DNA of 64,000 nucleotides, taken from positions 2,170,001-2,234,000 of the forward strand of contig NZ_JBGCUS010000001.1 of NCBI RefSeq assembly GCF_041415945.1. Reading direction: 5' to 3'. Below the pieces are notes generated by a model. The model was not told where the DNA came from and ran no database searches. It worked only from the letters and a program-made list of their open reading frames with translations. The stretch is from Ancylobacter sp. IITR112 (lineage in GTDB: Bacteria > Pseudomonadota > Alphaproteobacteria > Rhizobiales > Xanthobacteraceae). Below are positions 40,936 through 49,218 of this stretch, piece by piece. The position numbers and the translations under genes were made by a program. Position 1 is the stretch's first letter; each line of letters starts with the position of its first letter.

Positions 40936-41516
40936 TCCTGCTGATCGACAATTACGACAGCTTCGTCTTCAACGTCGCGCGCTACCTGACCGAACTCGGC
41001 GAGGAGGTGGAGGTGGCGCGCAACGACGCGCTGGACCTCGCCGCCATCGAGGCGCGGGCGCCGGAGGCGCTGGTGATCTCGCCCGGCCCCTGTTCGCCCA
41101 ACGAGGCCGGCATCTCGCTGGAAGCGGTGCGGACGCTGTCGGGCAAGCTGCCAATTCTCGGCATCTGCCTCGGCCATCAGTGCATCGGCCAGGCATTTGG
41201 CGGGCGCGTCGTGCGGGCGAAGGAGCCGATGCACGGGCGCGCCTCGCTGCTGCGCCACGCCGGCACGGATGTGTTCGCCGGCCTGCCCGCGCCACTGCCG
41301 GCGGGGCGCTACCATTCGCTGGCGGTGGAGCTGGACGCGGACGCCCCGCTGATCGCCACCGCCTGGAGCGAGGATGGCGAGATCATGGGCCTCGCCCACC
41401 GCACCCACCCGACCTATGGCGTGCAGTTCCATCCGGAATCGGTGCTGACCCCGAACGGTTATGAGCTGATGGCGAATTTTCTCAGGCTGGCGCGGGCGCG
41501 GGAGAGCGCGGCGTGA
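40932..41516 (+). CDS. pabA: Aminodeoxychorismate synthase glutaminase component
   Basis: This class-I glutamine amidotransferase has 194 residues and supplies ammonia to PabB. The N-terminal ILLIDNYDSFVFNVARYL is typical. The catalytic triad is visible as Cys79 in GICLGHQ with His167 and Glu169 in QFHPES. The GTG start at 40932 overlaps the pabB stop by four bases (GTGA), so the genes are translationally coupled. It could also serve anthranilate synthase as in some bacteria, but its context is purely folate-related. Confidence 0.93.
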   Translation: MILLIDNYDSFVFNVARYLTELGEEVEVARNDALDLAAIEARAPEALVISPGPCSPNEAGISLEAVRTLSGKLPILGICLGHQCIGQAFGGRVVRAKEPMHGRASLLRHAGTDVFAGLPAPLPAGRYHSLAVELDADAPLIATAWSEDGEIMGLAHRTHPTYGVQFHPESVLTPNGYELMANFLRLARARESAA

Positions 41517-42301
41517 GCGGCGTCGTTAGCGTCGAGGATCGCGGCTTCACCCTGGGCGACGGCGTGTTCGACACCGCGCTGGCGCTGGACGGGAGCATTT
41601 TCGCCCGCGCGCGCCATGTCGGCCGGCTGGTGGCGGCGGCGCGGCGGATCGGCATCGCCCTTGAGGCGGCAACGGTCGAGGCGGCGCTGGACGCGGCCCT
41701 GACCGCGGAGCCGGCCATTCTGCGCACCACGGTGACGCGCGGCACGGCGGCGCGCGGCCTGTGGCCGACGAGCGCGGGGGCGCCGACTGTCGTGGTGACG
41801 CGCGCGCCCTGGTCCCCTGCCCTCCTCGGCCAGCCGGCGCGGCTGATCACCGCCTCCGGCCGGCGCAATGAATTCTCGCCCACCGCCAACCTCAAGACGC
41901 TGGGCTATCTCGACCATATCCTCGCCGCGCGCGAGGCGGCGCACGCCGGGGTGGACGACGCGTTGCTGCTCAACACGCAAGGCCGCGTCGCCTGCACCAC
42001 CATCGCCAATGTGTTCGCGCTCATCGCCGGGCGGCTGGTGACGCCCTCGCTCAGCGAAGGCTGCCTGCCCGGCATCATGCGGGCGCTGGTGATCGAGGCC
42101 GCCCCCGCGCTCGGGCTCGCGGTGGAAGAGCGGCCGCTAGCGCCGGCGGCGCTCACCGGGGCGGACGCGGTGTTCCTCACCAATTCCGTGCGCTTCCTCC
42201 GCCCGGTGACGGCGCTGGACGGCGTTGAACTGGGCGAGGCGCACGACACCCTACGCAACCTGCAGGATATTATCTGGCGACAAACTATCGCCGAAAAATA
42301 A
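41513..42301 (+). CDS. pabC: Aminodeoxychorismate lyase (class IV aminotransferase family)
   Basis: This PLP enzyme of 262 residues releases pyruvate from aminodeoxychorismate to give p-aminobenzoate. Fold-type IV features are the N-terminal DRGFTLGDGVFDTALALDG, the PLP lysine in TANLKTLGYLDH (K128), the following segment DDALLLNTQGRVACTTIANV and the later AVFLTNSVRFLRPV. The GTG start at 41513 overlaps the pabA stop by four bases. It completes a pabB-pabA-pabC cassette. D-amino-acid or branched-chain aminotransferase activity is less likely given the neighbours. Confidence 0.9.
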   Translation: MSGVVSVEDRGFTLGDGVFDTALALDGSIFARARHVGRLVAAARRIGIALEAATVEAALDAALTAEPAILRTTVTRGTAARGLWPTSAGAPTVVVTRAPWSPALLGQPARLITASGRRNEFSPTANLKTLGYLDHILAAREAAHAGVDDALLLNTQGRVACTTIANVFALIAGRLVTPSLSEGCLPGIMRALVIEAAPALGLAVEERPLAPAALTGADAVFLTNSVRFLRPVTALDGVELGEAHDTLRNLQDIIWRQTIAEK

Positions 42302-42490
42302 GCACGACGCTCACCTTGCGACTTCTTGCGTTCGCGGTAGAGGACGCGAGACATGGCGTCATCATATTTTTGACGCTTTCTTGACTGGGAGCGTTTTGCG
42401 CCGGCGAACCGGCCCAGACACGCCGCAATTATTTGAAACCTTCCGGCGGCGGCGGCGTTGAAGACCACCGCAAAGCTGCCGGAGGTGCCC

Positions 42491-44503
42491 ATGCTTCGCC
42501 TGACCCGCCCCCTGCTCGCCGCCGGGATTGGCGCGAGCCTTCTCGCCGGCGTCGCCACACTGCCCGCCTTCGCGCAGAACGCGCCGATACGGCTGGCGCA
42601 GGCCGGCCCGCAGGGCGGCGCCGCGACGATGGACGTGAACCTGTTCTATGACCAGCTCGGCCGCTTCGGCACCTGGGTGGCGCATCCCGATTACGACTAT
42701 GTCTTCATTCCCAGCGATGTCGGCCCGGGCTGGCGCCCCTATCAGGAAGGGCGCTGGGTGTGGACCGAGCAATATGGCTGGTACTGGGAATCCTATGAGC
42801 CCTTCGGCTGGGCGACCTATCATTATGGCCGCTGGGGCTATGACCCCGCCTATGGCTGGTTCTGGGTGCCGGGCGACACCTGGGCGCCGGCCTGGGTGAC
42901 GTGGCGGCGCGGCGGCGGGCGCACCGGCTGGGCGCCGATCGCGCCGGACCGCGCCGGCTTCGCCACCGGCCGGCCGGACCATTACGCCCCGCCGGTGGCG
43001 GAAAGCTGGGTGTTCGTCGAGGACCGCTACATGGCGGAGGAGGACATCGCCGTCCATATCGCGCCGATCCCGCAGATCAGCGTCTATATCGCCGCCGCGC
43101 CGGACGTGTATGAGCCGAGCTGGAATGACGGCTATTACGTCAATCGCGGCTTCGGCTACCGCGTCTATGACGCGCCGGTCCGCGAACGGCTGGTGACGCG
43201 CGAGGTCTATTATGTCGACAATCGCGACGACGTGTTCTTCGACGGCAATGGCGGGCGTCTCGGCATCTTCGCGCCGCGCCTCGATTTCAGCGACCGGCGC
43301 GGCCCGCCGCCGCGCTATGTGCGCGAGATCGAGCCGGACCGCCGGCCGCTGATCCGGCAATATGTGCGCGAGGACAGTGACGTGCCGGGCTGGCTCGCTC
43401 CCTCGGCGGCGCTGCTCAACGTGCTCGACCCCGACCGCCGCCGCGACCTGCGCGAACGCCGCTTCGACGACCCCGACCGCTTCCGCCGGCAGGTGCGCGA
43501 GCTTGAACGCGAGCGGGCCGACCGGATCCGGGAGGAGCGCCAGCAGGCCGAGGCCCGCGCCGATGCCCTGCAGCGCCAGCAGCGCGAGGCGCTGCAGCAG
43601 CGCCGCGCCGTCTATGAAAAGCTGCGCGAGCAGCAGCGCGCCAAGGCGCAGCGTGTGGTGGACCGGGTGGAGAACCAGCCCGGCCCGCGCCCCGGCGGTC
43701 CCGGCATGGGGCCGGGCCGTCCCGGTGGACCGGCGGCGCCCGGCGCCACTCAAGGCGCTCCGGGAGGCCCCGATGCGGCTCCGGCGCGTCCCGGGGGGCC
43801 GAACACCCCCGGTGGCAACGCGACCCCCGGGCGCCCCGGCGCGCCCGGCACGGCGCAAAATCCGCCCGCGACGCCGTCTCCGGTGCCCGGCCAGCCGCCG
43901 GCGGCGGCGCGCCCCGGCCCCGCGCAGCCGCAGAGCAATGCCGACCGGGCCCGGCGCAATCAGGAGATGATCGAGCGTCAGCAGCAGGAGCGTCAGCAGA
44001 AGCAGGAGGCGCAGCAGGAGCAGCAGCGCGCCCGCCAGCAGGAGCGCCAGCAGAAGCAGGAGGCCCAGCAGGAACAGCAGCGCGCCCGCCAGCAGGAACG
44101 CCAGCAGAAGCAGGAGGCCCAGCAGGAGCAGCAGCGCGCCCGCCAGCAGGAACGCCAGCAGAAGCAGGACGCCCAGCAGGAACAGCAGCGCGCCCGCCAG
44201 CAGGAGCGTCAGCAGAAGCAGGAGGCGCAGCAGCAACAACGCCAGCAACAAAGGCAGCAGAACCAGCAGGAGCGTCAGCAGAAGCAGGAGGCGCAGCAGG
44301 AACAGCGTCAGCAACAGAGGCAGCAGCGCCAGCAGCCGCCGCAGGCGGCTCCCCAGCAGGCCCGGCCGGCGCCAAACCAGCCGGCGCGCCCGCCACAGGG
44401 TCAGCCGCGTCCGCCCGGCGGAGGCGGTGGCGGCGGCGGCGGCGGACAGGGTGGCGGCGGCGGCAAGCCGGGCCAGCCCCCCATCCCGCCCGGCGCCCAG
44501 TAG
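42491..44503 (+). CDS. Exported DUF6600-type protein with Gln-rich tandem-repeat tail
   Basis: This protein has 670 residues. A signal peptide (AAGIGASLLAGVATLPAFAQ) is cut near residue 28-30. The next 130 residues are rich in Trp and Tyr, with DYDYVFIPSDVGPGWRPY, GRWVWTEQYGWYWESYEPFG and YGWFWVPGDTWAPAWVTWR, typical of DUF6600-like cell-surface proteins. A charged Arg/Gln helix region and a Pro/Gly-rich stretch follow. Four 18-residue repeats (QERQQKQEAQQEQQRARQ) and diverged copies then run to a Gly/Pro-rich end. The ATG at 42491 has GGAGG six bases upstream. Function is unknown; it probably sits in the periplasm or envelope. Confidence 0.8.
   Translation: MLRLTRPLLAAGIGASLLAGVATLPAFAQNAPIRLAQAGPQGGAATMDVNLFYDQLGRFGTWVAHPDYDYVFIPSDVGPGWRPYQEGRWVWTEQYGWYWESYEPFGWATYHYGRWGYDPAYGWFWVPGDTWAPAWVTWRRGGGRTGWAPIAPDRAGFATGRPDHYAPPVAESWVFVEDRYMAEEDIAVHIAPIPQISVYIAAAPDVYEPSWNDGYYVNRGFGYRVYDAPVRERLVTREVYYVDNRDDVFFDGNGGRLGIFAPRLDFSDRRGPPPRYVREIEPDRRPLIRQYVREDSDVPGWLAPSAALLNVLDPDRRRDLRERRFDDPDRFRRQVRELERERADRIREERQQAEARADALQRQQREALQQRRAVYEKLREQQRAKAQRVVDRVENQPGPRPGGPGMGPGRPGGPAAPGATQGAPGGPDAAPARPGGPNTPGGNATPGRPGAPGTAQNPPATPSPVPGQPPAAARPGPAQPQSNADRARRNQEMIERQQQERQQKQEAQQEQQRARQQERQQKQEAQQEQQRARQQERQQKQEAQQEQQRARQQERQQKQDAQQEQQRARQQERQQKQEAQQQQRQQQRQQNQQERQQKQEAQQEQRQQQRQQRQQPPQAAPQQARPAPNQPARPPQGQPRPPGGGGGGGGGGQGGGGGKPGQPPIPPGAQ
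43985..44200 (+). repeat. Four tandem 54-bp coding repeats
   Basis: Four consecutive copies (43985-44038, 44039-44092, 44093-44146, 44147-44200) encode the same 18 residues with only minor base changes and one Glu-to-Asp change. Diverged copies continue to about 44340. Such arrays often vary in copy number between strains. Confidence 0.9.
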
Positions 44504-44517
44504 CTTCGGCTAAACCT

Positions 44518-44545
44518 ACAGAGCTCCGGCGACGCCGGGGCTCTG
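44518..44545 (+). terminator. Hairpin after the DUF6600 gene
   Basis: Arms acagagctccggcg and cgccggggctctgt form a long stem 15 bases after the stop codon. There is little T-run. It lies in the convergent gap before the DUF930 gene. Confidence 0.6.
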
Positions 44546-44593
44546 TTCGTGAGAGGCGGCTGCGCTGCGAGGTGCCCGGACCGGCGCGTCCCC

Positions 44594-45340
44594 TCAATGC
44601 AGCGTCGGAAGATTAAAGCTGTCCCAGTCCTCGCGCGGGATCGCCGCGCCGACATGGAAGGCGAAGCCCACCACCTTGCGCAGCGACGGGTCGAGTGCGC
44701 AGCGGTACGACACCTCGTACCAGTGGCGCTGGCTGCGGAAGGCGCCGCCCTTGGCAGTGAACACCGCACCCTCCAGCGCTGTATCGCCCGAGGCGTAATC
44801 GACCAGACGGTCGGGCTGGAAGTCCGGGCGCCAGGCGTGGATCTGCTCCATCGCTTCGAGATCGCAGATCTGGGCGAGGCGATCCTCTTCGCCCAGCCGC
44901 GCCAGTTCGCGGCGCAGGCCCCGGCTGCGCGGACTGTCCAGCGCCTGTTCCGAGAGCATGCGCGCGGGGCATATCATCTCCGGTGCGGCAGACTTTGCGG
45001 GCGACGCATGCGCCTGAGGCAACGCCCCGCCCGCGCGCGGCAGGGCTTCCGCCGAGGGCGATGACGGTACGGGGGCTGGGGAAACGACTGGCGCCGGGAC
45101 GGCACGCAGCGCCGCGAAATCGCGGGAACTGATGATCTCGGTTTCCAGCGCCGGCACGTCCGCCGGCTCGGGAAGACTCCTGGCCCCCACCAGTACAAGG
45201 GCCGCCAGCACGCCGAGATGCAGCAGCGCAGAGGCGGCAAGCCGCGCGGCCTCGGCGGCGGAGCGGGCCGGCGGCGGGCGGCGCTCTTCAGCTTCCAGCA
45301 GACCGTGGACGGCGCCCGGCAGGGACGAGACGGCGATCAT
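44594..45340 (-). CDS. DUF930 domain-containing membrane-anchored protein
   Basis: This protein has 248 residues. One membrane helix near the N-terminus (about 28-50, AARLAASALLHLGVLAALVLVGA) is followed by a Pro-rich linker. The DUF930 domain (about 118-248) has conserved cysteines in MICPARML, QICDLEAMEQI and SYRCALD. Family members are known only from genome data in this order. The domain should face the periplasm, where cysteines might form disulfides. The gene converges on the DUF6600 gene. Confidence 0.82.
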   Translation of the reverse strand: MIAVSSLPGAVHGLLEAEERRPPPARSAAEAARLAASALLHLGVLAALVLVGARSLPEPADVPALETEIISSRDFAALRAVPAPVVSPAPVPSSPSAEALPRAGGALPQAHASPAKSAAPEMICPARMLSEQALDSPRSRGLRRELARLGEEDRLAQICDLEAMEQIHAWRPDFQPDRLVDYASGDTALEGAVFTAKGGAFRSQRHWYEVSYRCALDPSLRKVVGFAFHVGAAIPREDWDSFNLPTLH

Positions 45341-45455
45341 GCGGGATGGGCCGGCACGGGGAGCCTCCGGTGGTCGCCAAAGCCATCCCCGATGCGCCCG
45401 GCAGCATTATGGCCGCCACCGCGCGTGCCGCCGCGACAGGCACGCGCCGTCGAAT

Positions 45456-45484
45456 CAAAAAAGCCCCGGCCATCGGCCGGGGCT
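45456..45484 (-). terminator. Rho-independent terminator of leuA
   Basis: On the minus strand a 10-bp stem (agccccggcc with ggccggggct) is followed by six T bases, 38 bases after the leuA stop codon. Confidence 0.93.
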
Positions 45485-45521
45485 CTCGTCGTTTCAGGGC
45501 GTGCGCGTCGCGCGGAACGGA

Positions 45522-47087
45522 CTATTCCGCCGCCGGCTGCGCCTGCGCGTTCAGGCTGCCGCGCTTGGTCGCCAGCTTGTTGAGCGCGATGATATAGGCC
45601 TGCGCCGAGGCGACCAGCGTGTCGGGGTCGGAACCGCGCCCGGTCACCGCCTTGTCGCCATCCTCCAGCCGCACCGAGACTTCCGCCTGCGCATCCGTGC
45701 CCTCGGTCACGGCGTGAACCTGATAGAGCGCCAGCTTCGCCTCATGCGGGACGATGGCCTTGATGCAGTTGAACACCGCATCCACCGGGCCGTTGCCCTC
45801 GCATTCCTCGGTGACGAGGATACCGTCCACCTTCATCTTCATGGTGGCGCGCTGCGGGCCGTGGCTGCCGGCGATGACGCTGAGCGAGACCAGCTTCATG
45901 CGGTCATGGGCGGCGGCGATCTCGTGATCGACCAGCGCCTCGATGTCCTCGTCATAGACCACCTTCTTGCGGTCGGCGAGTTCCTTGAAGCGGCTGAAGG
46001 CGTCGTTCAAAGCGTTCTCGCCCAGCTCGTAGCCCAGCGCCTTCAGCTTGTCGCGGAAGGCGGCGCGGCCGGAATGCTTGCCCATCACCAGCGAGGTCTT
46101 GGACACGCCGACGCTGTCGGGGGTCATGATCTCATAGGTGGTGTTGTTCTTGAGCATGCCGTCCTGATGGATGCCGCTCTCATGGGCGAAGGCATTCCGG
46201 CCGACGATGGCCTTGTTGTACTGCACCGGGAAGGAGGTCACGGCCGAGACCAGCTTGGAGGCGCGGGTCAGCATGGTGCTCTCGATGCCGGTGGCGAAGG
46301 GCAGCACGTCGCCGCGGGTGCGGATGGCCATGACCACCTCTTCCAGCGCCGCATTGCCGGCGCGCTCGCCGAGGCCGTTGATGGTGCATTCGATCTGCCG
46401 CGCGCCGCCGGCCAGCGCCGCCAGCGAATTGGCCACCGCGAGGCCGAGATCGTCATGGCAATGGGCGGAGAAGATGATCTGCTCGCCATTGGGCACGCGG
46501 TCGAGGATATAGGCGCGCACCTGGCGGAACATCGCCTCATATTCCGACGGGGTGGCATAGCCCACCGTGTCCGGCAGATTGATGGTGGTGGCGCCGGCCT
46601 TCACCGCCGTCTCCACGCAGCGCGAGAGATAGTCGATGGGGGTGCGGGTGGCGTCCATCGCCGACCATTCGATGTCGTCGACCAGGTTGCGCGCCTGCGT
46701 CACCGTGGCGGTGATGATGTCGATCACCTGATCCTGCGTCTTGCGCATCTGGTGTTCGAGATGGATCGGCGAGGTGGAGACGAAGGTGTGGATGCGCGGG
46801 CGCTGGGCGAACTTCACCGCCTCGCCGGCGCGGGCGATGTCAGCGGGAATGGCGCGGGCGAGGCCGGCGATGACCGCGCGCCTGGTGCGGCGGGCGATCT
46901 CGGCGACGCTCTCGAAATCGCCATTGGAGGCGATGGGGAAGCCGGCCTCGATCACGTCGACGCCCATCGTGTCGAGGAGATCGGCGACTTCCAGCTTCTC
47001 TTCCAGCGTCATCGAGGCGCCGGGGCACTGCTCGCCGTCGCGCAGCGTGGTGTCGAAAATGACGACGCGGTCATGAGGGTTGGACAT
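45522..47087 (-). CDS. leuA: 2-isopropylmalate synthase
   Basis: This enzyme performs the first committed step of leucine synthesis, condensing acetyl-CoA with 2-ketoisovalerate. The product is 521 residues. The N-terminal metal/catalytic motif FDTTLRDGEQCPGASMT is followed by SAHCHDDLGLAVANS (metal His pair) and GLGERAGNAALEEVVM. A C-terminal LeuA regulatory domain (from about residue 385) binds leucine for feedback inhibition. The start at 47087 (MSNPHDRV) has a GAAGGA site; an upstream in-frame extension covers the leader structure and was rejected. A leader peptide with a leucine run lies upstream, pointing to attenuation control. Confidence 0.95.
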   Translation of the reverse strand: MSNPHDRVVIFDTTLRDGEQCPGASMTLEEKLEVADLLDTMGVDVIEAGFPIASNGDFESVAEIARRTRRAVIAGLARAIPADIARAGEAVKFAQRPRIHTFVSTSPIHLEHQMRKTQDQVIDIITATVTQARNLVDDIEWSAMDATRTPIDYLSRCVETAVKAGATTINLPDTVGYATPSEYEAMFRQVRAYILDRVPNGEQIIFSAHCHDDLGLAVANSLAALAGGARQIECTINGLGERAGNAALEEVVMAIRTRGDVLPFATGIESTMLTRASKLVSAVTSFPVQYNKAIVGRNAFAHESGIHQDGMLKNNTTYEIMTPDSVGVSKTSLVMGKHSGRAAFRDKLKALGYELGENALNDAFSRFKELADRKKVVYDEDIEALVDHEIAAAHDRMKLVSLSVIAGSHGPQRATMKMKVDGILVTEECEGNGPVDAVFNCIKAIVPHEAKLALYQVHAVTEGTDAQAEVSVRLEDGDKAVTGRGSDPDTLVASAQAYIIALNKLATKRGSLNAQAQPAAE

Positions 47088-47186
47088 GTGGGCTTCCTTC
47101 TCGGCTCCGGCACCGGGAGCGGCAGGGCCTTCTGGCCCTCGCGGCATCGTCCGGTGCAATTCTGACAGTGTGGCGGGAGGCGTCAT

Positions 47187-47228
47187 CCCCTGAGCGCCCA
47201 GGCGCGAAGCCCGGCCGGCCCTCAGGGG
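47187..47228 (-). promoter_or_regulatory. Inverted repeat at the end of the leuA leader, attenuator candidate
   Basis: Perfect 8-base arms cccctgag and ctcagggg flank a GC-rich loop. The first arm (in transcription order) includes the stop codon of the leader peptide, so a ribosome finishing or stalling there would control folding. There is no U-run after the stem, so the effect may be via a second structure. Confidence 0.55.
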
Positions 47229-47326
47229 CGGCTAAGAAGAAGGAGCCCGGACGCAAGAAGAGCCTTCCCCGCAAACCGCAGCGCGGTCGGGGTCGCGGAA
47301 GAACGGCGGGCGGACGAAGTCGTCAC
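47222..47326 (-). CDS. leuL: Candidate leuA leader peptide
   Basis: The 34-codon frame starts at a GTG and ends 134 bases before the leuA start. Its last dozen residues, LLASGLLLLSRP, include six Leu codons in nine positions (ctt, ctt, ctc, ctt, ctt, ctt). The stop codon lies inside an arm of the hairpin at 47187-47228. This is the layout expected for ribosome-mediated leucine attenuation, which is known for leuA in many proteobacteria. The start codon is a guess, because the frame stays open upstream and the site before the GTG is weak. Confidence 0.6.
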   Translation of the reverse strand: MTTSSARRSSATPTALRFAGKALLASGLLLLSRP

Positions 47327-47629
47327 GGCTCGGCTCTCGCGAGGTTGCTCTGGCGCAAGGTCATAGCCGAGCGCGGGGAAAACGGCAAGGGAGCACGGCA
47401 AAGGGCGCGGGCAAAGGGCGCGGGCAACTGTGCGGGCAAGTGTGCGGGCAAGACTGCGCGCCACGGGCCTCGGCGAAAAAGGGCGTCATGCCGGGCCGGC
47501 GACCGGGTCTCCGTGCCGGCGGAATGGGGGGGGCGACCGCTCCGCGAAGCGTGGCGATCCGGCCCGGCCCGGCATGACATTCCTCCCCACCGCGCCCGGA
47601 CAGGCCGGGACCGGCGGGAAAGCGGTGAT
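47327..47629. other. Intergenic region upstream of the leuA leader
   Basis: This 303-base stretch has no convincing gene. It carries a run of imperfect 12-13 bp direct repeats (47393-47455, unit like tgtgcgggcaag) and an inverted-repeat element at 47484-47578. The leuA promoter should lie here. Confidence 0.5.
47484..47578. repeat. Dispersed inverted-repeat element, GTCATGCCGG type
   Basis: The element begins cgtcatgccgg and ends ccggcatgac. It is a variant of the GTCATCCCGG-bounded elements at 59948-60045 and 61837-61930. It lies between the stop of the emrB-like gene and leuA. Confidence 0.65.
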
Positions 47630-49201
47630 TCAGTGTCCCCCTTCCACCTTGTGGGTCGGCCGGCGCAGCAGCGGTGCGGCGAAGAACAGCACGACGAACA
47701 GCACGGTGAGCACGAGGAACACGTCGGAAAACGCCATGACCTCGGCCTGGATGCGCACCTGCCCGGCCATACGCTTCAGCGCCGCCGTCCCGGCATCCGA
47801 GCCCATGGCGGACAAAGCGCGGGTCATGGAATCGAGCCGCTCCACCGCCGCCGCATTCGCCCATTGCACATTCTCGTGCAGGCGGGCGAGGTGGAGATCC
47901 CAGCGGTCGTTGAGCACGGTGTTGATGAGGGCGAGCCCCACCGCGCCGCCGAGATTGCGCATCAGGTTGAACAGGCCGGAGGCGTTCTTGAGCTGGTCGG
48001 GCGGCAGGGTGCCGAGCGAGATGTTGTTGATCGGGATCATCGCCATCATGATGCCAACGCCGCGCAGGATCTGCGGCACCAGCAGCTCCCAGAAGTCCCA
48101 GTCGGCAGTCAGCCCCGTCACCTGCCACGTTCCCACCGCGAAGGCGGCGAAGCCGAAGCCGATCATCGCGCGCGGATCGACCTTGCCCATCAGCCGGCCG
48201 GCGATCGGCGCGCACAGGAACATGGCGAGGCCGGAGACGAACATGGTCTCGCCGATCATCAGCGCCGAATAGCCGCGCACCCGGGCGAGATAGAGCGGGT
48301 AGAGATAGGTCAGCCCGTAAAGCCCGATACCGACCACGAAGCTGAAGGCCGAGCCGACGGCGAAGTTGCGGTTGGCGAAGGCGCGCAGATCGACCACCGG
48401 CTCGCGGGCCATGAAGACGCGGGCGAAGAACGCCACCGCCGACACCGCGCCGAGCACGGCGAAGATGGCGATCCACTCATCCTCGAACCAGTCATTGGTC
48501 GGCCCCTCCTCCAGCACGAATTCGAGGCTGCCGAGGAAGCCGGCCATGAAGAGGAGCCCCCACCAGTCGAAGCGGTCGAGCAGAGCGAGGTCGGGCTCGT
48601 CGAAGTCCACCAGCGTCACCGTGGTGATGATGACGAAGATGCCGGGCACGATGTTGACCAGAAACAGCCAGTGCCAGGAGAACAGGTCGGTGAGATAGCC
48701 ACCAATGGTCGGGCCGATGGTCGGCGCCAGCGTCGCCACCAGGCCGATCAGCGGCGCCACCACGCCCTGCTTCTCGCGCGGGAACACGGAATAGGCGGCG
48801 GCGAACACGGTGGGGATCATGCCGCCGCCGAGAAAGCCCTGCAGCGCGCGGTAGACGATCATCTGGTCGATCGAGGTCGCGGTGGCGCACATGAAGCTCA
48901 TCACCGTGAAGCCCACCGCCGAGGCGGCGAACAGCCAGCGCGTCGACAGCGCCCGCGACAGGAAGCCCGACAGCGGGATCATCACCACCTCGGCGATGAG
49001 GTAGCTGGTCTGCACCCAGGAGATTTCGTCGGAGGAGGCGGCGAGCCCGGCCTGGATCTCCGAGAGCGAGGCGGAGACGATCTGGATGTCCAGTATCGCC
49101 ATGAACATGCCGAACACCATGCACAGGAAGGCGAACATGCGCCGTCCCTCGCTGGAGGCGGCGCGGGGCGCGGCTCCGGGCGTGGCTGTGATGTCGGACA
49201 T
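47630..49201 (-). CDS. DHA2-family MFS multidrug efflux permease (EmrB-like)
   Basis: This drug:H+ antiporter has 523 residues and about 14 membrane helices. Family signatures are FGMFMAILDIQIVSASLSEI in helix 1, then ISWVQTSYLIAEVVMIPLSG, the motif-C-like segment RALQGFLGGGMIPTVFAAAY, and GPTIGGYLTDLFSWHWLFLV in the fifth helix region. It follows an EmrA-like adaptor gene by 17 bases, making an emrAB-type operon, and a divergent TetR regulator is next. Together with the adaptor and an outer-membrane channel it should expel hydrophobic drugs or uncouplers. Confidence 0.93.
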   Translation of the reverse strand: MSDITATPGAAPRAASSEGRRMFAFLCMVFGMFMAILDIQIVSASLSEIQAGLAASSDEISWVQTSYLIAEVVMIPLSGFLSRALSTRWLFAASAVGFTVMSFMCATATSIDQMIVYRALQGFLGGGMIPTVFAAAYSVFPREKQGVVAPLIGLVATLAPTIGPTIGGYLTDLFSWHWLFLVNIVPGIFVIITTVTLVDFDEPDLALLDRFDWWGLLFMAGFLGSLEFVLEEGPTNDWFEDEWIAIFAVLGAVSAVAFFARVFMAREPVVDLRAFANRNFAVGSAFSFVVGIGLYGLTYLYPLYLARVRGYSALMIGETMFVSGLAMFLCAPIAGRLMGKVDPRAMIGFGFAAFAVGTWQVTGLTADWDFWELLVPQILRGVGIMMAMIPINNISLGTLPPDQLKNASGLFNLMRNLGGAVGLALINTVLNDRWDLHLARLHENVQWANAAAVERLDSMTRALSAMGSDAGTAALKRMAGQVRIQAEVMAFSDVFLVLTVLFVVLFFAAPLLRRPTHKVEGGH

Positions 49202-49218
49202 GCGCGCCTCCTGAAGGC

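Noticed and set aside
42362..44314. Leucine-rich minus-strand frame of 650 codons
   Set aside because: The Leu runs are the antisense of the Gln-rich (CAG) repeats of the exported protein; no family similarity or start signal.
43985..44340. Possible CRISPR-like array in the Gln-rich region
   Set aside because: Copies are directly adjacent without unique spacers and lie within an open reading frame.
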